33,671 nucleotides of DNA, taken from IMG/VR virus record IMGVR_UViG_3300008266_000252, positions 1-33,671 of that record; one strand, given 5' to 3'. Shown one piece after another: positions 13,482-23,224 of this stretch. Each line of letters begins with the position of its first letter. The first letter of the stretch is position 1. The notes under the pieces are model-generated. The model saw only the letters and a list, made by a program, of their open reading frames with translations. It did no database searches and was not told where the DNA came from. Made by a program: the position numbers and the translations under genes. The DNA comes from a virus.

Positions 13482-16400
13482 TTAATGCAAATATGCGTTG
13501 TACCTATAAGCAAGGTTAGCGAGTTGAGGGTTTCTCAGCAATGGGCGTACCAAACCACCTCTTGCAAGTCCTTCTGGGTTTTGACGCAACTGCTCCTGTG
13601 CATCCCGCAACTCTTCAACCTTTATTTCAATCAAGTTCATCACTGCTCTTTCTTGGCCTTGCATTTGCGGGAATTGTGCCATGAAGTCATTGAAGAACAG
13701 TTGTGCCTGAGCCGGGTCGCGTAACTGAGCCAAATAGGTATTGTGCAAACGGTCAAGCAAGTCATTTTGCTCTGGTGTGGCATTTTGTCTTGCAGGAAGT
13801 GCAGGAGCGTTGGCTGGGTGTCCAGGATCTGGCTCAAACAAATTCAGGTCATCCACATTGATTTCTGCCGGTGGTGCAGGCAACTCGTTGTATCCTTCTG
13901 GAGGTATCCTTCCTTCCATAAAGTCCGGTATTGGATGACCTTGCTGTATTAGCCTTTGTGCCATCAACCACACAACTTCTCTTTGTGCTTGCAAATTTTC
14001 ATCTGCATTCATCCCATGTTCTCGAAAACCAGGATAATCAAGCTCTCCGTTAACCAAGGCGTACATAGTGTCGTGAACAGCGGTCAAGTTCATGCGACCA
14101 TCAGGATGCACATCTTGGGTCAACAAGTCATCTGCTGCTGTTTGAGGGTCAAAAGCAAACTGCTGCCCTGCTTCACGCTCATAGCGTTCAACATATTGCT
14201 CAAGTTCCGTTGCCAAATTAAACATGTCATTTTCGTTTTGACCCATTTCACGGTGCAAGTGTTGAACACCCCCGTTATTGCGCAAAGAATAAGCATAGTG
14301 CCTTAAAGAATCAGCATCAATTTGCCCAGTTTCAAGTCTAGTAGTTAAGTTGTCAAAACTTTGCTGGATGTCTTGAGGTTCAACGGGGTATGGGTTGTCT
14401 TGACCAACCATTTCTCTGGTTCGTGCATCCCTAATGGCATTTTCCATGTTTGCTAAAGCATCAGTCAACTTGTCTTGCAAGTGCAGGTAACCGTTCCGAG
14501 TCAAACCCATTTGAGTAGGTGTTCTGAAACCTTCATTCAATGCTTGTAAGTTTTTAAACGCCCCATCTTTTACTGCTTGATAGCGGGCTGTGTCTGTAGC
14601 GGCATTTCGGTATTCGTCAGAATTGCGAATGTCATCCCAGATGGAGGTCAGGTATTGTTGCGTTCGTTCTCCTGTGTCCATAGATGCCACAAACTGAGAA
14701 CTCATCCGCCTTTCACCAACTTCACCAACTGTTTCTTGTGGTGCATCATATGCCAATTGCCTTGTAACAGGTACATCTATAAACTCTGGAACCTTGATGT
14801 TTTCCCCTGCAGTAAATGCTTTTGCCACCAAATACCCCTCTGTTCTTGAAAGCGGTGCAATCAACGCACGAACTACTGGGTCATTTTCATACTTGTTGAT
14901 TATTCCCTGTATTGAGGTGTTGTTTCTGTAATCAGGTGAATCGTAAAACCGGGTGCCAGGAGGCGCATTTTGCAACCTGTCAAAATGCTCATGTATCTGG
15001 TCAAGCACATCTCTTGCCTTTCTTCGCATCTCTACAGAAGATGGTTCTGTCAACAAGCGTGATTTTTCCTCTGCCAAAGCAGCATGCAATTTTTCTAAGA
15101 CTTGATCCCTGATTTGATTAAACTTTGTTTGTTGAGCAACGCTTTGTTGAGGCAACACATCCATACCAGATACTTCAAACAATCTACCCGTACTGGTGTT
15201 GTTGGTTAGTCTGTCAATGACATTTTGCAAAGAATCAACATCTGGGTTGCCGTCATGCCCTTTTGCATAGTCTAACAATTTACCAGCAGCGTCATCAGTT
15301 GAAAAATCACGGATTCTTGACTCCACCCAAGCGTCTTTTACCTTGTCTGCATACTTACTAAAACTGTTTGCATCGTGTACATTCTTAAAACCCTCTTTTT
15401 GGTTGGTGTTAATTTGATAGGCGCGGTCGTATATGTCGCGAGCACGTTTAAGTTCTGAGTTTAATTCTTGCGGTGTCATTTGAGCAAGCTCAGCATCGGT
15501 TTTAAGTGGTGGTGCAAGTGTGGACATGGGCATACCGTATTGACGGGCAGCTTCCAGTACATCTTCCTCTCCAATAAACCGCTTATCACCCAGCCCACTG
15601 ATTAAAGCCTCATTGCGTCGGTTGCGGTAAATGTTCCACACCTTATCAATGTCTTTTGAAAGTTGATCGGTCAACTTTGCTGGGTCAAGCGCTGCCATGA
15701 AAGTGTTTTTGCTGTCATTACCAAGTGCCTCACCTACTACCTCATGTATCCAATCTTGGAAATCTTCACCCGGTGGGACAAGGTTGGGGTCACCCGCATT
15801 GTCTATATATGTGACTAGATCCATTTGCGCCTCACGCCGCGCTTCATCCGCTACCTCTGTCATCAAGTCATCTACTGCGTGGTGGTCAAACAGGGGGTTA
15901 AATTTGACAGCATCCCGTTGATGACTTTCCCCCAAGTCAACGGTGTTGGGAAGGTTGTGCTTGTCATTGACATTGCCGTCTAATTTGTCTTTGTTTTGAT
16001 TTAACCATGCGCGAATGGGTGCCTCAAACCTTGGGTCTATTCTACTGTTATTTTCACCCTTTATCTGATCTATTTTGTAGGTAGTCTTGTCGTCCATCAA
16101 TTTCTGAAGTTCAGGCATTTCAGCAACAGCAGTTCGCCAACCCATCCCTGTCTGTATAAACCTCTGCACCCCAACTGGCAAGGCATTAATTTGATTCATG
16201 CCGTTGTTTAAAAGATAGCGCTTTACGTCCTGCTGTATATCATCTGGGTTGGGGCTGTGTAGACGCACCTGCATTGCACCCTGCGCTGAGCCGTCAGGGG
16301 CGTAGACAGCAGGAAACATTTCTCGACCCGCCACTGCCTCATCAATGTAGCCAGAGGAGGTGGTGTCGTTGCCTCTTGGTACAAGACCTGTGTGCGGTTC

Positions 16401-18710
16401 AACCAAAGGGGCGTGGCCGGGATAATCAGGTGTACCGTGACCACCACGCGCAAGGCAGAAATTCAAGTCTTTGGTGAGAACTGAAAAATCTCGGATGTAC
16501 ATGTCAGGGTTAGCATCAATGAATGCTTTGTCAAACACCACTACCCTTGACCCTGCAGGTGTAATGCCAACCGGATTTGTAAAAACAACAGAAGCTGGGT
16601 ACTCTTGAACACGGTTGTAGCGCCAGTCACCGTATGCTTTCTTGCTGTTCTGCCTTGCTTTTTCTTCTGCCTTCTGCTGTTTGTGCGTCAAGTTAATGGC
16701 TGCAACCATGTCAACTTTTTTCAAGTCTTCTGGTGCAATTTCACCTTTCAACAGGCTTCTAAAAACATTTTTTCGCACATTTTCCAAGCCAAATTTATCT
16801 ACGTAGCGGTCATTTATGTCGTAGATCGGAACATCATCTGGAACTTTGGACATGTAAGGGTAGTCAGGACCTGTGTAGCCCTCATCCTTTAGCAACTCAT
16901 TGTGCCACGCTTGTGCATCTGCCTCATCTAGAAATGCAGAAGCTTTTACATCCGTTGAGTTATTCCCCCGCCTTGATACCCACCGTTGCCCGTAGCCCGG
17001 TACATTCTCTAACGCAATGCTTGGAGGTTCTTGTGCTCTAACCCTATCATCATCCCAGTGGCTAGAGGTAATGGAGGCGTCACTCATGTTTTCAACTTTT
17101 TGACCCAATGGGGTAGTTGCAGTTTGAGTACCGATTTCTGGATTCTTTGCCAAAGTGTCAGCAGAATGGGTACTGACGGCGTATTGACGTTCGTTTTCAC
17201 CCCTGTCTTGTGCCCGGCTGTAGTAGCTAGAATCCGTCACAAAATCACGGTCACCCACAAACACATCTTTTTCTGCCGCTTTGACAAATGGGTCGTTCTT
17301 GGTTCCAGTGCCCATTTGTTTGGTGATGTAGTTGAGGTAGGGGCCTTTGGTAATCCAGCCATAATAATCCTCAATTACCCTGCCCACATCCAAGGAAGAC
17401 CCCGGGATTTGTGCAAACGGTGAATCTGCGTGTTCTGCATTCCATTGCTTTGTAAATGCATCACTTGCTGAGTTAAGAATGACGTTTTTAACATCTTTGG
17501 GCAAGTCATAGAAGTCAATTTTAGCAGGCAAGCCAGGTGTGTTTTGTAACTTTTGCACTTCTGGCTGTTCAATAAGAGCTGGGTACTTTTGTATCCATTC
17601 TTCCAACGGTTTTGACTCGTTTTTTACCTCTTGTCCAAGAAACTCATCAAAAGCATTTCTCTGACCTGAGTCAAGTACATTCTGTTTCCATTCAATAAAA
17701 TGGGTTTTGCCAAGGCCTGGAATTTCACTGACGGGAGTGTAGTTGAGGTCAGGGGCAACTGAATGTAGGTGGCTGTATACAGGAGAGGTAGCAGAAAGTT
17801 CATCTATTGTCTTGGTTGCACCCAAGGTTGTTGGGAAATTGCCACCACTTGGTTTGACAGCAAAGCGGGCAACAGGAGTTTGGAACTCTTCTGGCAATCC
17901 AGGAACAAGTCCTTTGCCCTCCATAATGCGGTTTTGCACAACTTCAGCCGCACCTTTTACCGGTGCCTCTGTCACTTTAGCAATTTTGCTACCCACAGAT
18001 GGCTTGTTTGTTACTGGGTTCATCCTTGTGACACCAGACCGGTAATAGTTGCTAATGTCAGTTGGTATTTGTCTTGCCTCACTTGCGGCAAGTGATGCCT
18101 CACCCAACACAGCACGCGCATCATTAGGTGTAAGCAGAGGACGGCTAGTAGGAGGTGAAGGTGCAAACCCAGAACCCTTAGGACCAGAGGGCACTACTGG
18201 TATGTTTTCAGCCAAGAACTTCAATGCAGGTTCTTGAATTGCTTTCCCTGATGGACTTGTTGCCATTAAAGGCTTGTAGTATTTTTGCATCAGTGATGCA
18301 AATTCAGGTGACTTTTGTTGAGCAATTCGGGCAGCGTTTTCTTCATCACCTGCAAGCTCATACATCTTTTCTGCACCGTATCGCTGAGCAGCACCAAGCA
18401 CCATTTCACCTTGTGCAAGCGCCATAGGAACAGCGGCGGCGTATTGAGCGGTTGCAGGATGCACCATCAACCCAATTTTGCCTGCATCTCGAAGAGTGTC
18501 TCGTACCTCAAACCCTTTTTTGATGGCGTTGCCAACCATCTGCCTTGGTGACATATCACCAACCAATGGTCGGTTGTAGAAGTTGGGTGCTGGGTAGCGG
18601 GCAAGTAGCCTAGCAACCTCTGGGTCCATGGCAGGTTTAGGAGCGGGTGTGTTGTCACCCATGCCATCATCACCGGCATACGCCCCGTTTGCGTCAAAGA
18701 TGGCAGCCAT
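13482..18710 (-). CDS. Giant putative internal/ejected virion protein, 1742 residues
   Basis: This is the last gene of the late operon. It is largely hydrophilic, rich in Asn, Gln, Asp and Pro, with no clear signal peptide. A segment near residue 465 ('YLNYITKQMGTGTKNDPF') recalls a motif (NYI-x-MGT-x-DP) seen in very large phage virion proteins. Near residue 760 'LNFCLARGGHG' followed by 'SSGYIDEAVAG...MFPAVYAPDG' loosely resembles the HCV-GxY / SLRD pattern of PcfJ-like polyvalent protein domains. The extreme C-terminus has 'LARGGLVRP', a GG motif shared with neighbouring proteins. Size, position at the end of the tail genes and composition suggest a protein ejected with the DNA. No enzyme active site is certain. 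ATG at 18710 overlaps the preceding stop as TAATG. Confidence 0.75.
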   Translation of the reverse strand: MAAIFDANGAYAGDDGMGDNTPAPKPAMDPEVARLLARYPAPNFYNRPLVGDMSPRQMVGNAIKKGFEVRDTLRDAGKIGLMVHPATAQYAAAVPMALAQGEMVLGAAQRYGAEKMYELAGDEENAARIAQQKSPEFASLMQKYYKPLMATSPSGKAIQEPALKFLAENIPVVPSGPKGSGFAPSPPTSRPLLTPNDARAVLGEASLAASEARQIPTDISNYYRSGVTRMNPVTNKPSVGSKIAKVTEAPVKGAAEVVQNRIMEGKGLVPGLPEEFQTPVARFAVKPSGGNFPTTLGATKTIDELSATSPVYSHLHSVAPDLNYTPVSEIPGLGKTHFIEWKQNVLDSGQRNAFDEFLGQEVKNESKPLEEWIQKYPALIEQPEVQKLQNTPGLPAKIDFYDLPKDVKNVILNSASDAFTKQWNAEHADSPFAQIPGSSLDVGRVIEDYYGWITKGPYLNYITKQMGTGTKNDPFVKAAEKDVFVGDRDFVTDSSYYSRAQDRGENERQYAVSTHSADTLAKNPEIGTQTATTPLGQKVENMSDASITSSHWDDDRVRAQEPPSIALENVPGYGQRWVSRRGNNSTDVKASAFLDEADAQAWHNELLKDEGYTGPDYPYMSKVPDDVPIYDINDRYVDKFGLENVRKNVFRSLLKGEIAPEDLKKVDMVAAINLTHKQQKAEEKARQNSKKAYGDWRYNRVQEYPASVVFTNPVGITPAGSRVVVFDKAFIDANPDMYIRDFSVLTKDLNFCLARGGHGTPDYPGHAPLVEPHTGLVPRGNDTTSSGYIDEAVAGREMFPAVYAPDGSAQGAMQVRLHSPNPDDIQQDVKRYLLNNGMNQINALPVGVQRFIQTGMGWRTAVAEMPELQKLMDDKTTYKIDQIKGENNSRIDPRFEAPIRAWLNQNKDKLDGNVNDKHNLPNTVDLGESHQRDAVKFNPLFDHHAVDDLMTEVADEARREAQMDLVTYIDNAGDPNLVPPGEDFQDWIHEVVGEALGNDSKNTFMAALDPAKLTDQLSKDIDKVWNIYRNRRNEALISGLGDKRFIGEEDVLEAARQYGMPMSTLAPPLKTDAELAQMTPQELNSELKRARDIYDRAYQINTNQKEGFKNVHDANSFSKYADKVKDAWVESRIRDFSTDDAAGKLLDYAKGHDGNPDVDSLQNVIDRLTNNTSTGRLFEVSGMDVLPQQSVAQQTKFNQIRDQVLEKLHAALAEEKSRLLTEPSSVEMRRKARDVLDQIHEHFDRLQNAPPGTRFYDSPDYRNNTSIQGIINKYENDPVVRALIAPLSRTEGYLVAKAFTAGENIKVPEFIDVPVTRQLAYDAPQETVGEVGERRMSSQFVASMDTGERTQQYLTSIWDDIRNSDEYRNAATDTARYQAVKDGAFKNLQALNEGFRTPTQMGLTRNGYLHLQDKLTDALANMENAIRDARTREMVGQDNPYPVEPQDIQQSFDNLTTRLETGQIDADSLRHYAYSLRNNGGVQHLHREMGQNENDMFNLATELEQYVERYEREAGQQFAFDPQTAADDLLTQDVHPDGRMNLTAVHDTMYALVNGELDYPGFREHGMNADENLQAQREVVWLMAQRLIQQGHPIPDFMEGRIPPEGYNELPAPPAEINVDDLNLFEPDPGHPANAPALPARQNATPEQNDLLDRLHNTYLAQLRDPAQAQLFFNDFMAQFPQMQGQERAVMNLIEIKVEELRDAQEQLRQNPEGLARGGLVRPLLRNPQLANLAYRYNAYLH

Positions 18711-18868
18711 TATTTGTTGCTCTTTTTAACTGTCTTCTCAGCAGCTTTGAAGTTGGCGGAGGTGGGTGCGTTTTTGGTGCCAGGCTTCCGCATGCTCTCA
18801 CCTGAGCCCTCTTTAATCCGTTCCCGTTTTGCGTGAATGTTTGCGTACAGCCCAGGTTTCGTTGCCAT
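18710..18868 (-). CDS. Small basic conserved phage protein, 52 residues
   Basis: This short gene has ATG at 18868 and stops at 18710, where TAATG starts the giant gene. The product begins 'MATKPGLYANIHAKRERI', continues 'GSGESMRKPGTKNAPTSANF' and ends in a lysine-rich tail. I recognise this pattern (GLYANIHAKR...MRKPGSKGAPT) as a small conserved protein of many environmental phages, function unknown. It is strongly basic and could bind nucleic acid or accompany packaged DNA. Tight coupling to both neighbours supports that it is real. Confidence 0.8.
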   Translation of the reverse strand: MATKPGLYANIHAKRERIKEGSGESMRKPGTKNAPTSANFKAAEKTVKKSNK

Positions 18869-18871
18869 GAT

Positions 18872-19132
18872 TTAACACTTCCATCTTTTAAGGGCTGCTT
18901 TAGCACGTTCACCATCTTTGGCATTGGCTGCCACAGCGCCCATTCTTGCACAAAAAGAATCCTTACGCCCTTGGTCTGCCTTGGTCTTAGGGTTGGGGGC
19001 AGGCGGTTTAAGGTTGGAGCCTGTGGCATTGTTGTACTTCTCACGTCCTTTAGCCGTCAACCCAGCGCCCTTGGAGACAGGCAGCTTTTCACCCCTGCCA
19101 ATACTCAATGACACACTCTTATTCGTTGCCAT
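18872..19132 (-). CDS. Small conserved phage protein, DUF6321-like
   Basis: This 86-residue protein has 'GLTAKGREKYNNATGSNLKPPAP' in the middle and 'KDSFCARMGAVAANAKDGERAKAALKRWKC' at the end, of the kind seen in the DUF6321-type domain (SFCARM...RW-C) of marine and freshwater phages. The two cysteines (Cys61, Cys86) and the basic character suggest a small folded nucleic-acid-associated module, but no function is known. ATG at 19132 has AGGAG upstream and starts two bases after the previous stop. The domain name is from memory and not checked. Confidence 0.78.
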   Translation of the reverse strand: MATNKSVSLSIGRGEKLPVSKGAGLTAKGREKYNNATGSNLKPPAPNPKTKADQGRKDSFCARMGAVAANAKDGERAKAALKRWKC

Positions 19133-19134
19133 TC

Positions 19135-22100
19135 TTACTCCTCTGTTGCGTATTTCTTTTTCAGATCTTCAAATGTAGCATCCTCCTCCGCCATCCGCTC
19201 TTCTACCGATGGTTTTGGGGCTTCTGGCAATGTAGGTGTTGCACCAGCGGACACACTCATAGCACTTGTTGTTTGTTTCTCCCGCTTGGCGACTTTCTGC
19301 GCCTGTTGTGCCTTCTTTTTAACCTGCGCCTCCAACTTTGCAGTCACCTTCTGCACATCCCGCGGGCTGCCTGTTTTCAATATCTGCGCCACCTCATTGG
19401 CAACCTTTTCACTCATTGGCAGGCCTTGTTGGTAGATTTTGAAGACTTTGGCAAGAAAGGAACCAGGACCACTTGAGGCACTCAGGTCAAGCACTTGCCC
19501 GGTAATGTCAACAACTGGATTCTCATCCAAGTCTTTCAAAGCAGCGGCACGGGGTGCGGTGCGGCTGTTGCGCGCAATGTCTTGTGCGTTGCGGAACAGT
19601 TGTGCCTCCCGTTCCAACGCTGCTTCAAACAGTTTGTAGTCATTGGGGTTGTCAAACAAGGCAGCCAAGCGGGCCTTGGTTGCGGGTGCTGAGATGACGA
19701 TTTGAGCTGCATTGATTTGTTGAGGGCGAGTCATAATGTCGTTGAGAATACTTTGTGCTACACCAGCACGAAGAGCATTCTTTTCTGCTTCTGACATAGT
19801 TTTGACCATTGCTTTTGCCTGATCTGGCATAAAGCCTTTCTTCAAAAAGTCATCCTTACCAAACCGCAACGCCTCCAACACCTCTATGTCTCCTGCATAC
19901 TTGGCGCGTGCCTCTGCATACTTGGAAACTCCTGTCGCTGGGTCCTTGGTCACATTGTCAATCACATTGACAAACTCTTTCTTCACATCTTTAAGTGCAT
20001 TGGCCTCAGTTTTAGACAATGGGTTGGTGCCCCCAAACCCTTTATCAATGATTGAGTCAATGCCCCTCTTGATGTAGTCAAGGGTGCGGACATCAGGCAT
20101 CTGAGTCACACGAACAGTGCCATCTGAGTCAACAGTGTAGAGGCGTTTGAGGTCAAAGCGGCTAGTGTCTGTTTCACCTCTCAACTGCGCTGCCAACTTC
20201 TCTTTTTCAGCAATAGACCTTGCCTCCTCATACGCCTTTTTGAAGGTAGGATCTTCAAGCACTTTTGTGATTCTTGGGTCGTTTACTGTGCCAAAGGCGT
20301 AGGCGTCTTTGTAGGCAGTATCTGCATTGCCACGCAAGGTGCTTATTAGCTTGCCTTCCTGATCTGCGTAATTCACATTTTTGCCCACAGCCTTTGTGAC
20401 CTTGTCACCCACACTTTGACGCCCAGCTTCCAGGCGTTTTTCCATGACGTCACCCAAAATCTTTTTGCCACCACCTGGTTTAGTCACAACCGCCTCCCCT
20501 AGGCTAGTGAGTGATGGGGTGACATCTGCAATGGTTGACTTGACATTTAAAGCGGCATCCTGTGCCATGGTGCGTTTGAGTGAACGCATGCCAACTGAAT
20601 CACGGTTCATTGCGTTGAGCACTTTGTTGATAGCGGCAGTGCTCACATCTGCATCTGTTGGAAAGATTGCTTTTTTGACTGCCTTCAATCCTTGACCACC
20701 TTTGGTAATCAGTTTAGAAACAGTGGGGGCAACTACAGCAGTTGTTGTTCCGGTTGTAACGCCTTCAGACAGGCGATCGCCCATGTCTCCCTCACTCGCC
20801 CCCATGCCAGATACGAATCCTTGTGCGCCTGCGCTTCCTGAGGTTTTTGCGAGGTCGTACAGTTGTTTGCCACGCCCAACAGTCATGCCCAAGCCAGTTG
20901 CGGCAGGTGCTTGACCACCTGGAACCATGCTCATTGCTATGGAAGGTGCAAGACCACTGACCAACTCTGTGCCCAAGGCGGTGTAGGGATGTTTGCTTGC
21001 AAATGCTGCATACTTGGCTCGTTCCTCTGCCAACACTTCCTCATACGGCCTGTTTTCCATCTGCGCACGCACACGCGCAATTGCCTCATCACCAAATGAA
21101 AACCCAGCTCCCTGTCCAACTGCCCGACCAAAGTTAGCCAATGAGTAGTCAGCATCTTCCTCTGTTGGGACATAGGGCGGTGTGCCACCTTCTTGCATCC
21201 GCACAGCACCCCCATCTGCAAAATTCATGTTGTAGTTGGCGTTGTACTGCGTTGGTCCTTGCGTTGGCTTACTGACACCGAAGTTGAAGGTGCCAGAGCC
21301 AACGGGACGGTTGTAGTTGAGGAAGCGGGCGTCTACTTGGTTTTTGTTTGCAGGCAAATAGCGGGATGCTGCTACTCCTGCACTCACATTACCTCTTCCT
21401 ACTGGATAGGATGCTTGCAGGTCAACCAAGCGAACAGGAACATCAACAGGTTGAGCAACAGTACCTGCTACCTGCCCCCGGCCTACAGGAACAGAATAGC
21501 GGGCAGCCAAAGAAGCAAAGTTCTGAGGGCTCGCATCAGGTGTTCTGCTCACATGCCCCTCAACTGAGGCGTACCCAGGGCCTACCTTGCGCCCCGCACC
21601 CACCATGGCAGATTCCTGTCTGCCTTGAGGACCGTAGTTGACATTGGCACCGTACAGTTTTTGGTACAGTTGTTCATCATCCAACTGCATGTCGCCACCA
21701 TCTGCCATTCTGACAGGCCCACCATCTGCAAAGTCTTCGGTCTGTGCTTTGTGCATAGAACCAGACTTTGTTTCCTTGATGATGTCTTCGTTCTCTTTTA
21801 TCTTTCTAATAGCCGCGGCCATTGCGTTTTCAAAAAGAATTTTTCGCTCACCGGCACTCATGCTCAGTGCGCCTTCAAGGTCCAGTAAGATCTGTCGTTC
21901 ACCCTCTGTTGGGTTGCCGCCAAAAATAATCTTCAACTGGCTCAGTGCATTTTTGCCCATGAGGTTTTCAAGCTCTGTCGTTGCTCTCACCCCTTCTGAG
22001 TCACCAACGATGGGTAAGTTTCTGCCAATAGAACGGCGGGCGCTTGCACCAAAACCCTCATACGCTTTTTCATTGATTTCTAGCGCTTTGACTATGTTGG

Positions 22101-23214
22101 TAACCAGTGCCTTACCTGCACTAATTGCCTCTTGCGCCTTGCGAATGGCCGCACGGTCATCTGTAGAAAGTTTGACCTCTGACCGTTCTTTTTGCAACGC
22201 TTTAACACGCGCATTGAATTCAGGAGTTCCTGGTGTTAAACCTTCATCCTGCGCTACTTTGCCTAAAGGTGAAACGGCTATACCACTACCCTTACCACCT
22301 GCACCATCTTTGGTAGGTGCAATATAGGTGGATTTTCTGATAATTGCCTGCGCCCGGGCAAGATCGGCTTTAGGCGTTGAGCCAGGTGCTGCTGACTCAG
22401 CCAGCAGTGTTTTGTTTGCCCACTGTTCAAGAGACAAGTTCTCAGGAGGTTTGTCTACAGGTGCAATGTAGTTGAGTTTCTTAAGGCGTGCAGTTGCATT
22501 GTCTTTGGCAGTTTGGGTTGAAGTAGGATCGTCAAGAATGGCTGTTAGACGGTCAATTTCAAACTTAGGTCCAGCGGCGGGCTTATCAGCTGGGACAAAA
22601 GTCAGCCTCTTCATCCTCGCCTCAAGCATTGTTTTGTCAGCTGCGTAGGTAGGTGACTTGGGGTCAAGGCCTTGCAATTGACGCATCAAAGTTTGATACT
22701 CAGATGTCTTGCCCTGTGTCAGTTGCGACAGCTTGGTGACTACACCAATTTTGTCGCTGAGGTCACTTACATCTTGATCTAGCCCTGTTTGTTTATACTT
22801 CAACTGCAAGTCAGTCAGTGCATCTTTCCGTGCCTGCATTCTTTCAACTTCTGGTGCAAGAGCCTCACCCACATTGCCCAGTGTCTCACCAAAAGAACCC
22901 GTTTTAGTTGGTTTGCCAAAAGCCCCCGCTACTTTAAAGAGCATGGCGGCTTGCCCCAATGGGTCCTCAGCCCGTGCAAGCAGCTTTTGTTGCGCCTCAG
23001 CAAGAATGGCTGTGCGTTCTTTTGAACGCTTAGTCAACGCACCCTGGTACTGCGTCAGCAGCCCCTTTAACTCTTTGCTGTAAGGGCTTGTAGAGTCGAG
23101 TACAGAGGGGGTGTCGACTGTTTCAGAATCAAGCGCGGCTTGATCTTTTGCATCAACTTCCTCAAGCTGCTCTACATTGGTGATTACTTCTGCGTCATCT
23201 TCTGGCGTTGCCAT
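19135..23214 (-). CDS. Large putative internal virion protein with ADGG motifs, 1359 residues
   Basis: The N-terminal third is acidic and helical with long coiled-coil stretches ('QLKYKQTGLDQDVSDLSDKIGVV'). Around residues 490-504 is 'FADGGPVRMADGG' and around 663-676 'FADGGAVRMQEGG', two copies of a motif also present in neighbouring virion proteins. Between them is a repetitive segment built of 'YSVPVGRG', 'YPVGRG', 'YNRPVGSG' and similar units, like a beta-repeat or surface loop array. After residue 700 an Ala/Gly-rich region ('GQGAGFSFGDEAIARVRAQM') resembles internal virion proteins thought to cross membranes. The C-terminus is charged. It was probably packaged and ejected with the DNA; no lytic or other catalytic motif is certain. 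AAGGGG precedes the ATG. Confidence 0.75.
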   Translation of the reverse strand: MATPEDDAEVITNVEQLEEVDAKDQAALDSETVDTPSVLDSTSPYSKELKGLLTQYQGALTKRSKERTAILAEAQQKLLARAEDPLGQAAMLFKVAGAFGKPTKTGSFGETLGNVGEALAPEVERMQARKDALTDLQLKYKQTGLDQDVSDLSDKIGVVTKLSQLTQGKTSEYQTLMRQLQGLDPKSPTYAADKTMLEARMKRLTFVPADKPAAGPKFEIDRLTAILDDPTSTQTAKDNATARLKKLNYIAPVDKPPENLSLEQWANKTLLAESAAPGSTPKADLARAQAIIRKSTYIAPTKDGAGGKGSGIAVSPLGKVAQDEGLTPGTPEFNARVKALQKERSEVKLSTDDRAAIRKAQEAISAGKALVTNIVKALEINEKAYEGFGASARRSIGRNLPIVGDSEGVRATTELENLMGKNALSQLKIIFGGNPTEGERQILLDLEGALSMSAGERKILFENAMAAAIRKIKENEDIIKETKSGSMHKAQTEDFADGGPVRMADGGDMQLDDEQLYQKLYGANVNYGPQGRQESAMVGAGRKVGPGYASVEGHVSRTPDASPQNFASLAARYSVPVGRGQVAGTVAQPVDVPVRLVDLQASYPVGRGNVSAGVAASRYLPANKNQVDARFLNYNRPVGSGTFNFGVSKPTQGPTQYNANYNMNFADGGAVRMQEGGTPPYVPTEEDADYSLANFGRAVGQGAGFSFGDEAIARVRAQMENRPYEEVLAEERAKYAAFASKHPYTALGTELVSGLAPSIAMSMVPGGQAPAATGLGMTVGRGKQLYDLAKTSGSAGAQGFVSGMGASEGDMGDRLSEGVTTGTTTAVVAPTVSKLITKGGQGLKAVKKAIFPTDADVSTAAINKVLNAMNRDSVGMRSLKRTMAQDAALNVKSTIADVTPSLTSLGEAVVTKPGGGKKILGDVMEKRLEAGRQSVGDKVTKAVGKNVNYADQEGKLISTLRGNADTAYKDAYAFGTVNDPRITKVLEDPTFKKAYEEARSIAEKEKLAAQLRGETDTSRFDLKRLYTVDSDGTVRVTQMPDVRTLDYIKRGIDSIIDKGFGGTNPLSKTEANALKDVKKEFVNVIDNVTKDPATGVSKYAEARAKYAGDIEVLEALRFGKDDFLKKGFMPDQAKAMVKTMSEAEKNALRAGVAQSILNDIMTRPQQINAAQIVISAPATKARLAALFDNPNDYKLFEAALEREAQLFRNAQDIARNSRTAPRAAALKDLDENPVVDITGQVLDLSASSGPGSFLAKVFKIYQQGLPMSEKVANEVAQILKTGSPRDVQKVTAKLEAQVKKKAQQAQKVAKREKQTTSAMSVSAGATPTLPEAPKPSVEERMAEEDATFEDLKKKYATEE

Positions 23215-23224
23215 ACCTTACCCC

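Noticed and set aside
13485-18551. Many plus-strand open frames of 60-130 codons opposite the giant gene
   Set aside because: They lack good ribosome sites and show out-of-frame composition; the minus-strand frame is continuous over 1742 codons.
21638-22327. A 229-codon plus-strand frame opposite the 1359-residue gene
   Set aside because: Ser/Pro/Leu-rich composition is typical of an antisense shadow; there is no motif and no plus-strand promoter.
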